Positions 18,935 to 26,763 of a stretch of DNA of 64,000 bases are shown here, piece after piece. Position 1 is the first letter of the stretch. Each line of letters starts with the position of its first letter. Origin of the DNA: Colwellia sp. Arc7-635 (GTDB taxonomy: Bacteria; Pseudomonadota; Gammaproteobacteria; Enterobacterales; Alteromonadaceae); NCBI RefSeq assembly GCF_003971255.1, contig NZ_CP034660.1:3906001-3970000 (forward strand). The letters run 5' to 3'. Made by a program: the position numbers and the translations under genes. Under the pieces are notes generated by a model. The model did not search any database and was not told the DNA's origin. It saw only the letters and a program-made list of their open reading frames with translations.

Positions 18935-19059
18935 AGCTATAAATTACGAAGATAATGGGAATGAAGCGGAAGGATTAAATTAATAAAAACGGAGTAAAAT
19001 AAAAGTAAAAACCTTTGTAATCAATAAGAAAGAAATCAAACAAGATAAAAAATAAATAC

Positions 19060-19085
19060 AAAAAAAGCGACGATAATTTCGTCGC
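19060..19085 (-). terminator. Terminator of the flrBC operon
   Basis: On the minus strand, 32 bases after the flrC stop, GCGACGA and TCGTCGC form a perfect 7-pair stem with a 5-base loop, followed by seven T residues. This is a textbook Rho-independent terminator separating flrBC from the fliE promoter. Confidence 0.88.
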
Positions 19086-19117
19086 ATTTCATCACTTTTA
19101 GATAATATCTTAGTTAT

Positions 19118-20458
19118 TTACAGTGGTATTTGAATACCACTGTCTCGCATACGAGCAATTTTATAACGTAAGGTTCTTGGGCTTATGCCTAAACGTTCCG
19201 CAACATCTTTGCGGCTACCACGACAAGCATGTAGTGTATCCAAAATTATTTGATGCTCTTGTAACTTAAGTTCGCTACCTAACTTATCCTCTTTGTTCGA
19301 TTCCAAACTCTCGTTTAGCACTTTAGGAGGCTCAAAATCATCAATCAATAAATCATTGGCATCGATACATCGATCACTTTGTAAAATCAGCGCTCTTTGT
19401 ATCACGTTATCTAATTCGCGGACATTACCCGGCCAGTCATAAGCCAATAGCTTACTGCGAGCAGCAGCAGTAAATTCAGGAATTACATTACCGTCTTTTT
19501 GACAAATTCGTGTAATAAGATGTTTTGCTAAGGGGAGAATGTCGTCTCTGCGTTCGTTTAATGGTAACCAAGTTAATGGAAATACATTCAAGCGATAATA
19601 GAGATCTTCTCTAAAAACGCCCTCTTGAACAGCATCTTTTAAATCTCGGTTACTGGTGGCTATCACTCTAACATCTAGACTAATGGTTTTACGCCCGCCC
19701 AAGCGCTCTACTTCACGCTCTTGTAATACTCGCAAAATTTTTGCTTGTAAGCCTAAATCCATTTCGGTGATTTCATCAAGTAAAATAGTACCGCCCTGCG
19801 CTTGTTCAAACTTACCAGGACAGGCTTGAATAGCTCCCGTAAAAGCTCCTTTTTCATAACCAAATAATGTCGCTTCAAGCATATTTTCAGGGATAGCAGC
19901 ACAATTAATTGCGACAAAAGGCGCTTCGCTACGTGGCGAATAATTATGGATATATTGTGCGAGCACTTCTTTACCTGAACCACTTGGACCTAGCACCATA
20001 ACAGAGGCTTCGGTATTAGCGACTTTTTTAGCTAAGCTTAATAATTCAAGACTTTTCGCATCCGCCACGACGGGATCAGCGCGATCATTCGTTTGTATTG
20101 GCACATATTGATCAACCATATTCAGTAACACTTCTGGTGCAAATGGTTTAGCCATATAATTACAGGCGCCATCTTGCATCGCTTGTACGGCATCGTCGAT
20201 AGTGCCGTAAGCCGTCATCATCAATACAGGTAATTTAGGGTAGCTATGACGAATACTCTTCAATAATGCCAGTCCTGACATACCGCCCATTTGTACATCG
20301 CTCACCACTAAATCAACGGCATGAGTTTTTAGCTTGATCAGCGCATCTTCGCCTGAATCAACCGCCAAGCATTGATAGCCGGCTAACATCAAAGTATCAA
20401 CAAGAGCCTCTCTAAGCCCGGCATCATCTTCGACTACCATAATTTTACTTGTGGTCAT
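19118..20458 (-). CDS. flrC: FlrC (FleR), sigma-54 response regulator
   Basis: An NtrC-family activator of middle flagellar genes. The receiver domain (1-118) has the acidic pocket VVEDD, phosphoacceptor Asp54 (VVSDVQM) and Lys104. The AAA+ domain has Walker A GPSGSGKE at 157-164, the sigma-54-contacting GAFTGA at 204-209, and LLDEITEMD as Walker B. A Fis-type helix-turn-helix ends the protein (RKDVAERLGISPRTLRYKIA). It overlaps flrB by 14 bases, so sensor and regulator are made together. All key residues are present. Confidence 0.96.
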   Translation of the reverse strand: MTTSKIMVVEDDAGLREALVDTLMLAGYQCLAVDSGEDALIKLKTHAVDLVVSDVQMGGMSGLALLKSIRHSYPKLPVLMMTAYGTIDDAVQAMQDGACNYMAKPFAPEVLLNMVDQYVPIQTNDRADPVVADAKSLELLSLAKKVANTEASVMVLGPSGSGKEVLAQYIHNYSPRSEAPFVAINCAAIPENMLEATLFGYEKGAFTGAIQACPGKFEQAQGGTILLDEITEMDLGLQAKILRVLQEREVERLGGRKTISLDVRVIATSNRDLKDAVQEGVFREDLYYRLNVFPLTWLPLNERRDDILPLAKHLITRICQKDGNVIPEFTAAARSKLLAYDWPGNVRELDNVIQRALILQSDRCIDANDLLIDDFEPPKVLNESLESNKEDKLGSELKLQEHQIILDTLHACRGSRKDVAERLGISPRTLRYKIARMRDSGIQIPL

Positions 20459-21653
20459 AACTTAACTCCTTCGACGAAACATCGTCGTTTTCATTCTTAG
20501 TTGATTCTGACTGATTATTTTCACCGGCAAGCTTAGGAATTTTGATACAAAAATGAGCTCCTTCGCCAGGTTTACTAAGCAAACTCGCTTCACCTTGATG
20601 AGCATTAGCAACCGACTTAACAACAGCAAGTCCTAAGCCTGTGCCTTGGCTTCTTGATGTATAAAAGGGTTCAAATATTTTATCGGCGAGCTCTTCACTA
20701 ATACCCGGTCCATTATCTCGTACGCTAATGTAGGCATGGTCGTCATGACAATAGGCACTTATATCGATAACGGCATTACTACTAATGACGGATAAGCTAT
20801 TGTGTATTAGATTTTGAATGGCACCAGATAACGCCGTAACATTACCAAGCACTTCACAACCCTGCTTACAGAAATACAAATTAACTTTTGCACCTGCTTG
20901 ATTTACTTGTGGTTCAATAGCCTGTTTTGCTTGTTCAATAAGTTGATTAATATTGACCGGTTCAACCACGGCCTGCTTACCACTTTTGGCAAACAACAGC
21001 ATGTCATTAACTTGCTGTTCAAGATCATGTAAACGTAACATCAGCTTATCTTGAAAACTTACACGAGCATCGTCAGTGAGTTTTTTATTACGCAGATTTG
21101 CGCCATATAATATTGCTGCTGATAATGGTGTGCGAATTTGATGAGCCAATTTTGAGACCATACGTCCTAAAGACGACAATCGTTGTAGTTGACCAAGTTT
21201 ATCTTGTAGTAATCGCGTTTCAGTTAAGTCAGTGATCATAATCAACTGTCCCGGCTTACCTGCTAAAGCGGTAATTTCTAACTTAACACGGCGACCATCA
21301 TTTAAAGAGACCTCATGCCAATCATCTGCTCTTGGTTTAAATGAGCGCTTAATCACGTCAAACCAAGGTTGTCCTAAAATAGGTTCATCAAGTAAAAGTT
21401 GTGCGGTATCGTTCATTCTCACCACAATGCCATTACCATCAAGCATGATCATACCTGTTGGCATAACATCAATAACATCTTGTAGTTGTTTATTCTGCTG
21501 GCGCAGAAACGCCAGTTCACCCGAGTAATTTTCACGTTCTAATCGATTAGTTTGCTCATGCTTTAAATTAACGTCATCAATTGAAGTTAATACGCGGTTC
21601 AGCACACGGTTAGCTGAAGAAGAGTTGGTCGATGTCGAATAGGCTAATGCCAT
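20445..21653 (-). CDS. flrB: FlrB (FleS), sensor histidine kinase
   Basis: The cytoplasmic kinase that phosphorylates FlrC when basal-body assembly has progressed. There is no membrane segment. A PAS-like domain occupies about 55-145 (VMPTGMIMLDGNGIVVRMND). The H-box LAHQIRTPLS holds the phospho-accepting His171. The ATPase part shows IQNLIHNSL, DNGPGIS and GTGLGLAVVKS. The 402-residue length is normal. It is the first gene of the flrBC operon, with a sigma-54-like element about 37 bases upstream. Confidence 0.95.
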   Translation of the reverse strand: MALAYSTSTNSSSANRVLNRVLTSIDDVNLKHEQTNRLERENYSGELAFLRQQNKQLQDVIDVMPTGMIMLDGNGIVVRMNDTAQLLLDEPILGQPWFDVIKRSFKPRADDWHEVSLNDGRRVKLEITALAGKPGQLIMITDLTETRLLQDKLGQLQRLSSLGRMVSKLAHQIRTPLSAAILYGANLRNKKLTDDARVSFQDKLMLRLHDLEQQVNDMLLFAKSGKQAVVEPVNINQLIEQAKQAIEPQVNQAGAKVNLYFCKQGCEVLGNVTALSGAIQNLIHNSLSVISSNAVIDISAYCHDDHAYISVRDNGPGISEELADKIFEPFYTSRSQGTGLGLAVVKSVANAHQGEASLLSKPGEGAHFCIKIPKLAGENNQSESTKNENDDVSSKELSYDHK

Positions 21654-21689
21654 AATATTTTACCCGAATAAAGAATACACTCGAATAAA

Positions 21690-21704
21690 GCACTAACTAT
21701 GCCA
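21690..21704 (-). promoter_or_regulatory. Candidate sigma-54 promoter of flrBC
   Basis: The minus strand reads TGGCAT-AGTTA-GTGC: -24 GGCA and -12 GC are kept at the correct spacing, with one change in each box. It is about 37 bases before the flrB start. FlrA-dependent sigma-54 transcription of flrBC is known in Vibrio cholerae. Confidence 0.6.
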
Positions 21705-21965
21705 ATAAGTTAAAGCTATATTATTCAAGTATTAACATCGATTATTCTTCATAAAACATGCTGTCAATAAAATGGCTGAAAGCAGACAAATACTGTAATT
21801 AATTATTAATCACACTAATAAGTTGGCATCTGATTTTTGATAGGTTGGACTTCAGGCGGTCAATCACGAAGGAGATAATAACCTCAGAACTAAAATTATC
21901 GGTGATCAGCGGATTGAAGTTTATTCGATAATAGTAATAATAAGGTTTACTTTGATAGCATAAAT

Positions 21966-21990
21966 ACAGTCTACAAGACTTGCAGACTGT
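21966..21990 (-). terminator. Hairpin just after flrA, possible terminator
   Basis: ACAGTCTACAAG and CTTGCAGACTGT pair at 11 of 12 positions around a single central base, 22 bases after the flrA stop. Only a short T-rich stretch (ATTTATG) follows on the minus strand. It may be a weak terminator or a protein-binding site, since the symmetry is near perfect. Confidence 0.5.
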
Positions 21991-22011
21991 TCTATTTCAA
22001 TATTTTTAAGA

Positions 22012-23487
22012 TTATTGGTTATCTTTTTGTAAATTATATTTACGCATTTTTTCTACTAAAGTCGTGCGTCGCATACTTAACAGCTCAGCAGAGCGAGCAA
22101 CAACCCAGTCATTTTTATCTAGTGCTTGGTTGATTAACGACACTTCTAAATCCGCTAAATACTCTTTTAAGTTCAGCCCTTCATGAGGTAGCACATCAAC
22201 AGTTTTACCATTAACTTCTGAGATACCGGCAACACTATCTTCTTCCGCCTCATCGTCTTCATCATCAAAACCTGAAAACATGGCATTAATCGCCTCACGC
22301 TCTTGTAACTCTTCCGGATATTCAGGTTGATAATCATCGACATCTAAATGACGGTATTTTAAGGGCAATTGCCCCACATTAACGACTTGTTCGCCATACA
22401 TAATAATCATACGTTCGATTAAGTTTGATAGCTCACGTACATTACCATCCCAAGTATGCTCTTGTAGCGATTCAATCGCTTTATCCGTAAAACGTACCGA
22501 GTGGCCTTGTTCAGCAGAAAAACGTGAAATAAGTTCTTGTAGCAACAGTGGTAGATCTTCTTTTCGATCTCTCAACGCAGGTGTTTCAATAGGGAATACA
22601 TTCAGTCGATAATATAGATCTTCACGAAACTGGTTGGTTTTTATCATATCCTCTAAATGCTGATGTGTTGCTGCGACAATTCGAACATTGGCTTTTATGC
22701 TTTTAGCACCACCGACCCGCTCAAAAGTACGCTCTTGCAATACACGTAATAGCTTCACCTGCATAGGTTGAGGCATATCTCCTATTTCATCGAGAAATAG
22801 CGTTCCGCCTTCTGCCATTTCGAAACGGCCTTTACGCGTAGAAATAGCGCCAGTAAAAGCGCCCTTTTCATGACCAAATAATTCACTTTCTAATAAATCA
22901 GCAGGAATAGCACCACAGTTAACAGGTACAAAGGGTCCTTTACTTCGATCAGATAAATCATGGATGTTACGTGCGACCACTTCTTTACCCGTACCAGACT
23001 CACCTAGAATGAGAACGTTAGCAGCAGTACACGCCACTTGTTCAATTAAAAATCGAACTTGTTGCATTGGTTCACTTGTACCGACCAAAGAACGAAATAA
23101 GGCATTTGGTCCACTCACACTTCGCTTCGATGGTAAGTTATTATGATACTGATGACTATGATGAACTAACTCGGTCAGTTGCGCGTAATTAAGTGGGGTC
23201 GTTAGTTCACCAATAACATTAACATAAGCGCTGATTTGTTTTTTATCGATGATATCGTGATATATAAAAGGACAAGCAGGATGGACTTTAATAATATCTT
23301 GTAGCTTTGGTGATATTTCACCACACAAAATAATAGTAAGAATATCCTTAACAGTAACTAGCGACTTATCTATTTCATCTTCAGAGCAAACATGGAAGTG
23401 CTCACCAACAAAGGCTAAAACAGTCTCTATTTGATGTCGTCTTTCAGCGTCGTTATCAACGACTAGAATATATTTTTGCCCGTGCAT
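22012..23487 (-). CDS. flrA: FlrA (FleQ), master regulator of flagellar genes
   Basis: The sigma-54 activator at the top of the polar flagellar hierarchy; the family binds c-di-GMP and is held in check by FlhG. The N-terminal FleQ domain (1-120) is receiver-like but lacks the phosphoacceptor set. The AAA+ domain has Walker A GESGTGKE at 162-169, GAFTGA at 209-214 and FLDEIGDM. An acidic linker ([10 protein letters not shown]) precedes a Fis-type DNA-binding end ([20 protein letters not shown]). The 491-residue length is usual. It is transcribed alone, away from the plus-strand accessory operon, with an 18-base palindrome upstream. Confidence 0.96.
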   Translation of the reverse strand: MHGQKYILVVDNDAERRHQIETVLAFVGEHFHVCSEDEIDKSLVTVKDILTIILCGEISPKLQDIIKVHPACPFIYHDIIDKKQISAYVNVIGELTTPLNYAQLTELVHHSHQYHNNLPSKRSVSGPNALFRSLVGTSEPMQQVRFLIEQVACTAANVLILGESGTGKEVVARNIHDLSDRSKGPFVPVNCGAIPADLLESELFGHEKGAFTGAISTRKGRFEMAEGGTLFLDEIGDMPQPMQVKLLRVLQERTFERVGGAKSIKANVRIVAATHQHLEDMIKTNQFREDLYYRLNVFPIETPALRDRKEDLPLLLQELISRFSAEQGHSVRFTDKAIESLQEHTWDGNVRELSNLIERMIIMYGEQVVNVGQLPLKYRHLDVDDYQPEYPEELQEREAINAMFSGFDDEDDEAEEDSVAGISEVNGKTVDVLPHEGLNLKEYLADLEVSLINQALDKNDWVVARSAELLSMRRTTLVEKMRKYNLQKDNQ

Positions 23488-23560
23488 TTAGTTACCTTTG
23501 CTTTATAGCTACACTCTACTTTGTCTATGCATAGTGCTCTGATAAGTCATTTATTATCAT

Positions 23561-23578
23561 TAGTATAGCTATACTAAC
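23561..23578. promoter_or_regulatory. 18-base perfect palindrome upstream of flrA
   Basis: TTAGTATAGCTATACTAA reads identically on both strands and lies 74-91 bases before the flrA ATG. Each half contains TATACT, close to a -10 box, so a bound dimer could block an flrA promoter. The form fits an operator for a dimeric regulator; which regulator is unknown. Confidence 0.6.
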
Positions 23579-23846
23579 TTGCTATTGTGAATAATCAACA
23601 AAAAATTGACACTGCGACGTCAGATTATTGACTTAAATATAAGTAAATACAGCAGTGAAGGTCTCCTCTTTCACTCAACACTTATCTCTACAATAAGTAA
23701 TATATGAAGGAAAAACCCGGCATGGTTCATGCTTCTTATCTTATGATTAGCAACTTAAAATGCCAAATATAAAATATCAACTTAAAAAATTTATCTATTT
23801 ATTGTCAAAATTAAGCTTAATGCATAAAGTAACAAGTGATAGTAAG

Positions 23847-23874
23847 TTTGATAGTACATTGATTTTTATATAAT
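23847..23874 (+). promoter_or_regulatory. Candidate sigma-70 promoter of the accessory operon
   Basis: TTTGAT, a 16-base spacer and a perfect TATAAT lie 40 bases before the ATG at 23915. No sigma-54 or sigma-28 element was found here: the nearby TTGGCATTGG has a -24-like box but no GC at -12. The operon may therefore be expressed outside the flagellar cascade. Confidence 0.5.
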
Positions 23875-23914
23875 CATCCTATATTGGCATTGGAAAAATT
23901 AACGAGAGGTACTC

Positions 23915-24091
23915 ATGAGTAATTTATTAAAAGGCAATTTCACTACCAAAAAGCAAGTGGAAGCCAAAAAAGAAGATCACGAAAGTAGTTCTTTGCAAGA
24001 TGAATTCAAAAAGGCAGCCTTAAACTCTATTGGTGGCAGCATGTCATATGTGGAACGGACCGACTTAACATGGTCTGGTGATGACGAATAA
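23915..24091 (+). CDS. Unknown 58-residue protein, first gene of the accessory operon
   Basis: A short frame of 58 residues with a good GAGAGG ribosome-binding site 5 bases before its ATG. It begins MSNLLKGNFTTKKQVEAKKE, has a charged, probably helical middle (LQDEFKKAALNSIGG), and ends in an acidic, aromatic tail (ERTDLTWSGDDE). There is no signal peptide, membrane segment or cysteine. I do not recognise a family. It is followed after 32 bases by the MptE-like gene, so it is probably co-transcribed with the DUF115, radical SAM and Maf genes. It could be a substrate, chaperone or adaptor for them, but the sequence does not show which. Confidence 0.68.
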   Translation: MSNLLKGNFTTKKQVEAKKEDHESSSLQDEFKKAALNSIGGSMSYVERTDLTWSGDDE

Positions 24092-24123
24092 TTTGAACGG
24101 TGACGAGTAACTTAGGTAATACT

Positions 24124-25143
24124 ATGCAAGAAATAAATTTAAGCGCGTCTTTTAAAAAGGTTGTAGCTCAAATAACGGATATAGGTAAAGAATGGCATTC
24201 TAATACCTTGCTTATTAATGCGAAATACAATGCTCAATACGCGCTTAACAGTATAAAAGACTTACCACCCTTAGCGAAAGAAGAAAAACGACAACATGCT
24301 ATTGTGGTAAGCGCAGGTCCAAGCTTGCATAAACAAAATGTACTGAAGAAGCTTAAAGAATCTGATTACCAAGGCAGTATTGTTGCTATAGATGGTTCGC
24401 TCGTTAAATGTCTAAAAAATGGCATTATCCCTGATTATGTTCTGACCTTGGATCCTCATCCCACAAGGATGATTCGTTGGTTTGGTGACGATGACTTTGA
24501 AGAGAACACCCGCAATGACGATTATTTTAGTCGACAGGATCTCGATGTTGAGTTTAGAAATAATTCTCTGAAAGAAAATGAAGAAAATATAGCCCTAATC
24601 AATAAGTATGCGCCACAAATAAAACTTATTATTTGCTCTTCAGCACCTAAAAATGTTGTTAGCAGAGCACGAGAAGCTGGATTTCAAATGTATTGGTGGA
24701 ATCCTATTGTTGATGATCCTAAACAGGAAGACAGTTTAACTCGCGAAATTTATAAAATTAACAAATTTCCTTGTATGAACACCGGCGGCACTGTTGGTAC
24801 TGCGGCTTGGGTATTTACCAATGCCATTTTAAAAATTCCTCGTATTGCGTTAACCGGCATGGATCTAGGCTACCACCTTGATACGCCTATTGAGATGACT
24901 CAAACCTATTATGAACTTCAAGAGTTTGTAAATTCACCTGACGAACTTGATGCGCTATTTCCTCAGTTTACTTTTCCATCGACCGGAGAAGTTTTTTACA
25001 CGGATCCTACATACTTTTGGTATCGACATAACTTCCTTCAATTATTAGAACAATCGGTTGGTGATACATTCAATTGCACAGAAGCAGGCACATTATTTTC
25101 TGAAAATTTGCCATGCAAATCCCTTAACGAATACATAACTTAG
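24124..25143 (+). CDS. MptE-like (DUF115) protein, putative flagellin modification factor
   Basis: A 339-residue protein with the DUF115/6-hydroxymethylpterin-pyrophosphokinase MptE-like domain, the fold also found in Maf flagellin glycosyltransferases. The family marks are IVVSAGPSLHK at about 60-70, VAIDGSLVKCLKNGIIPDYV, and LTLDPHP at 108-113, followed by NTGGTVGTAAWVFTNAI and ALTGMDLGY. I prefer the ATG at 24124, which follows AGGTAAT, to an in-frame GTG at 24100 with no ribosome-binding site. It lacks the N- and C-terminal extensions of full Maf proteins. It probably acts on flagellin or its sugar, judged from neighbours; a pterin role is less likely here. Confidence 0.78.
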   Translation: MQEINLSASFKKVVAQITDIGKEWHSNTLLINAKYNAQYALNSIKDLPPLAKEEKRQHAIVVSAGPSLHKQNVLKKLKESDYQGSIVAIDGSLVKCLKNGIIPDYVLTLDPHPTRMIRWFGDDDFEENTRNDDYFSRQDLDVEFRNNSLKENEENIALINKYAPQIKLIICSSAPKNVVSRAREAGFQMYWWNPIVDDPKQEDSLTREIYKINKFPCMNTGGTVGTAAWVFTNAILKIPRIALTGMDLGYHLDTPIEMTQTYYELQEFVNSPDELDALFPQFTFPSTGEVFYTDPTYFWYRHNFLQLLEQSVGDTFNCTEAGTLFSENLPCKSLNEYIT

Positions 25144-25154
25144 GTATATATAAA

Positions 25155-26753
25155 ATGGCCAAAATTTTATTTATCAACCCAACCGTTCGCGAAGAAGATG
25201 TACCAAGACATATTCCATACGGCATCGCACTATTAGCGGCTATTGCTATGAAAGAAGGACACTTGGTTCAAGTCTATGACGCCAATGCTTGGCGCTTACC
25301 AATAGAAACTATCTCAGAAGTTTGTCAAGCCGATGACTGGGATGCTATATGCGTTGGCGGTTTAACCACGTCCTATAATTACATAAAAAATGCCTGTAAA
25401 TTAATTCGCCAAGCGGCGCCCAAAGCGACCATTATTGCTGGTGGTGGTTTTCTAACTAGCATGCCGCACGAAATGTTTGACTGGTTGCCTGAACTAGACG
25501 TTGGCTGTATTGGCGAATCTTTTGTTACATTTCCTGAAGTACTAAAAAATGTTGATAATAATGATGACGATTTTTCTAAAATATTGGGGGTTATTCATCG
25601 CGATGAGAGTGGGAAGTCACATTTAACCAATGTCAGACCTAATATTCATGATTTAGATGAATTGCCTTGGCCAGCATGGGAGTTATTCCCATTAGATATT
25701 TATTTTGAAAACTCTGCATCATTGTTTAGTGAAGAGTCATTCACTTCAAAACGTAGAATGGATATTAATGGTAGTTTTGGCTGTGGCTTAACCTGCAAGT
25801 ACTGTTGGCATTTAGGTACAACAGGAGATATGTTAATCGAGCCAAATGAAAATGGTGATAACGATGTTGTCTTTACTTATGGCCGTAATATTCGTTACCA
25901 CAGCGCTGACTATATTGTCAGTATGGTCAAACATCTACATGAAACTTATGATATAGACTTTGCCGCATTTATTGATGAAAACTTAATGACAATGGATGTT
26001 GCCAGTAAAGGAACGTGGTTAAAAGAGTTATGCGCAAAATGGATTGAAGCGGGATTACAACCAACTTGTCGTGCACAGGGCATTGAACATGATGAAAACT
26101 GTCGAGGTGTTCATTGGAATGGCACTAGTCATGCAGGTCTTCATCGTCCAGCAACATTAAAGTTGATGCATGAAGCCGGCTGTACCCATTTAGTCTATGG
26201 TCTCGAATCATTTGATCCTAATATATTGAAAAACTTAGGCAAAGGTTCAAATGCTAGAAAGAATTTTAATAGTATTGCTACCTGCTTAGATTCCGGCATT
26301 AAACCCATACCTAATATCATAATAGGCTTCCCAGAAGAGAGCTTCGAGAGTGTCAGAAATACCATTGAAGCATTAAAGAAGTTAGGCATTACCGCTAAAC
26401 CACATTTTGCAACGCCCTACCCTGGCTCTGAATGGTATTATCAATATAAAGATTCAATATTAGAGCAATACAGTGGTGATCTAGAGACCTACATTATGGA
26501 CTTAGGTGATGCGAGTAAAATAACGGCTGTGATTTCACATGAATTTTCAGCTTTGCAATTACTCGGTTTGCAGCAAATAGTATATTTAAAAGACCTACGA
26601 TTATTGGCGCAATCAGAGCAACATTGGGGAAAAGCACAACAATTAACGCAGCCTTTAGCTCAACCAAAAGTTACCTTTAATTTGAAACCACTAAGAGAAG
26701 CGGGCCCATTGGCAATACCAGTGATGAATATCGAGCCAGTAGCCGTAAAGTAA
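25155..26753 (+). CDS. Cobalamin-binding radical SAM enzyme, putative flagellin or glycan modification
   Basis: A 532-residue class B-type radical SAM protein. Residues about 1-135 form a Rossmann-like B12-binding domain (KILFINPT at the start, VYDAN, DAICVGGLTTSY, ATIIAGGGF). The radical SAM core begins near 200 with the iron-sulfur motif CGLTCKYC (Cys210, 214, 217), then FIDENLM, HLVYGLESFDP and IIGFPEES. Enzymes of this layout often perform methyl transfer or difficult C-H chemistry; the substrate cannot be told from sequence. It lies 11 bases after the MptE-like gene and 10 before the Maf gene, so a role in decorating flagellin, for example methylating the sugar or the protein, is the best inference. 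Confidence 0.82.
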   Translation: MAKILFINPTVREEDVPRHIPYGIALLAAIAMKEGHLVQVYDANAWRLPIETISEVCQADDWDAICVGGLTTSYNYIKNACKLIRQAAPKATIIAGGGFLTSMPHEMFDWLPELDVGCIGESFVTFPEVLKNVDNNDDDFSKILGVIHRDESGKSHLTNVRPNIHDLDELPWPAWELFPLDIYFENSASLFSEESFTSKRRMDINGSFGCGLTCKYCWHLGTTGDMLIEPNENGDNDVVFTYGRNIRYHSADYIVSMVKHLHETYDIDFAAFIDENLMTMDVASKGTWLKELCAKWIEAGLQPTCRAQGIEHDENCRGVHWNGTSHAGLHRPATLKLMHEAGCTHLVYGLESFDPNILKNLGKGSNARKNFNSIATCLDSGIKPIPNIIIGFPEESFESVRNTIEALKKLGITAKPHFATPYPGSEWYYQYKDSILEQYSGDLETYIMDLGDASKITAVISHEFSALQLLGLQQIVYLKDLRLLAQSEQHWGKAQQLTQPLAQPKVTFNLKPLREAGPLAIPVMNIEPVAVK

Positions 26754-26763
26754 TGAGTAAACT

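Larger units (their letters stand above)
21654..22011. other. Intergenic region between flrA and flrB
   Basis: This 358-base gap holds the flrB promoter candidate (21690-21704) and a hairpin after flrA (21966-21990). The middle, 21710-21960, is AT-rich with no convincing open frame or RNA gene. Confidence 0.6.
23488..23914. other. Divergent control region between flrA and the accessory operon
   Basis: A 427-base AT-rich gap between flrA (minus) and the 58-residue gene (plus). It contains the palindrome at 23561-23578, a plus-strand promoter candidate at 23847-23874, and a short stem AGTGAA...TTCACT near 23655-23675. The only open frame seen inside is 22 codons from about 23704, without support. 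Confidence 0.6.

Noticed and set aside
23885-23901. TTGGCATTGGAAAAATT as a sigma-54 promoter of the accessory operon
   Set aside because: The -24-like part fits, but the -12 position has AAAT with no GC, which is nearly invariant.
24124-25143. Folate/pterin biosynthesis enzyme (MptE)
   Set aside because: The DUF115 fold is shared with Maf proteins, and all neighbours concern flagellin modification, so a pterin role is not supported.
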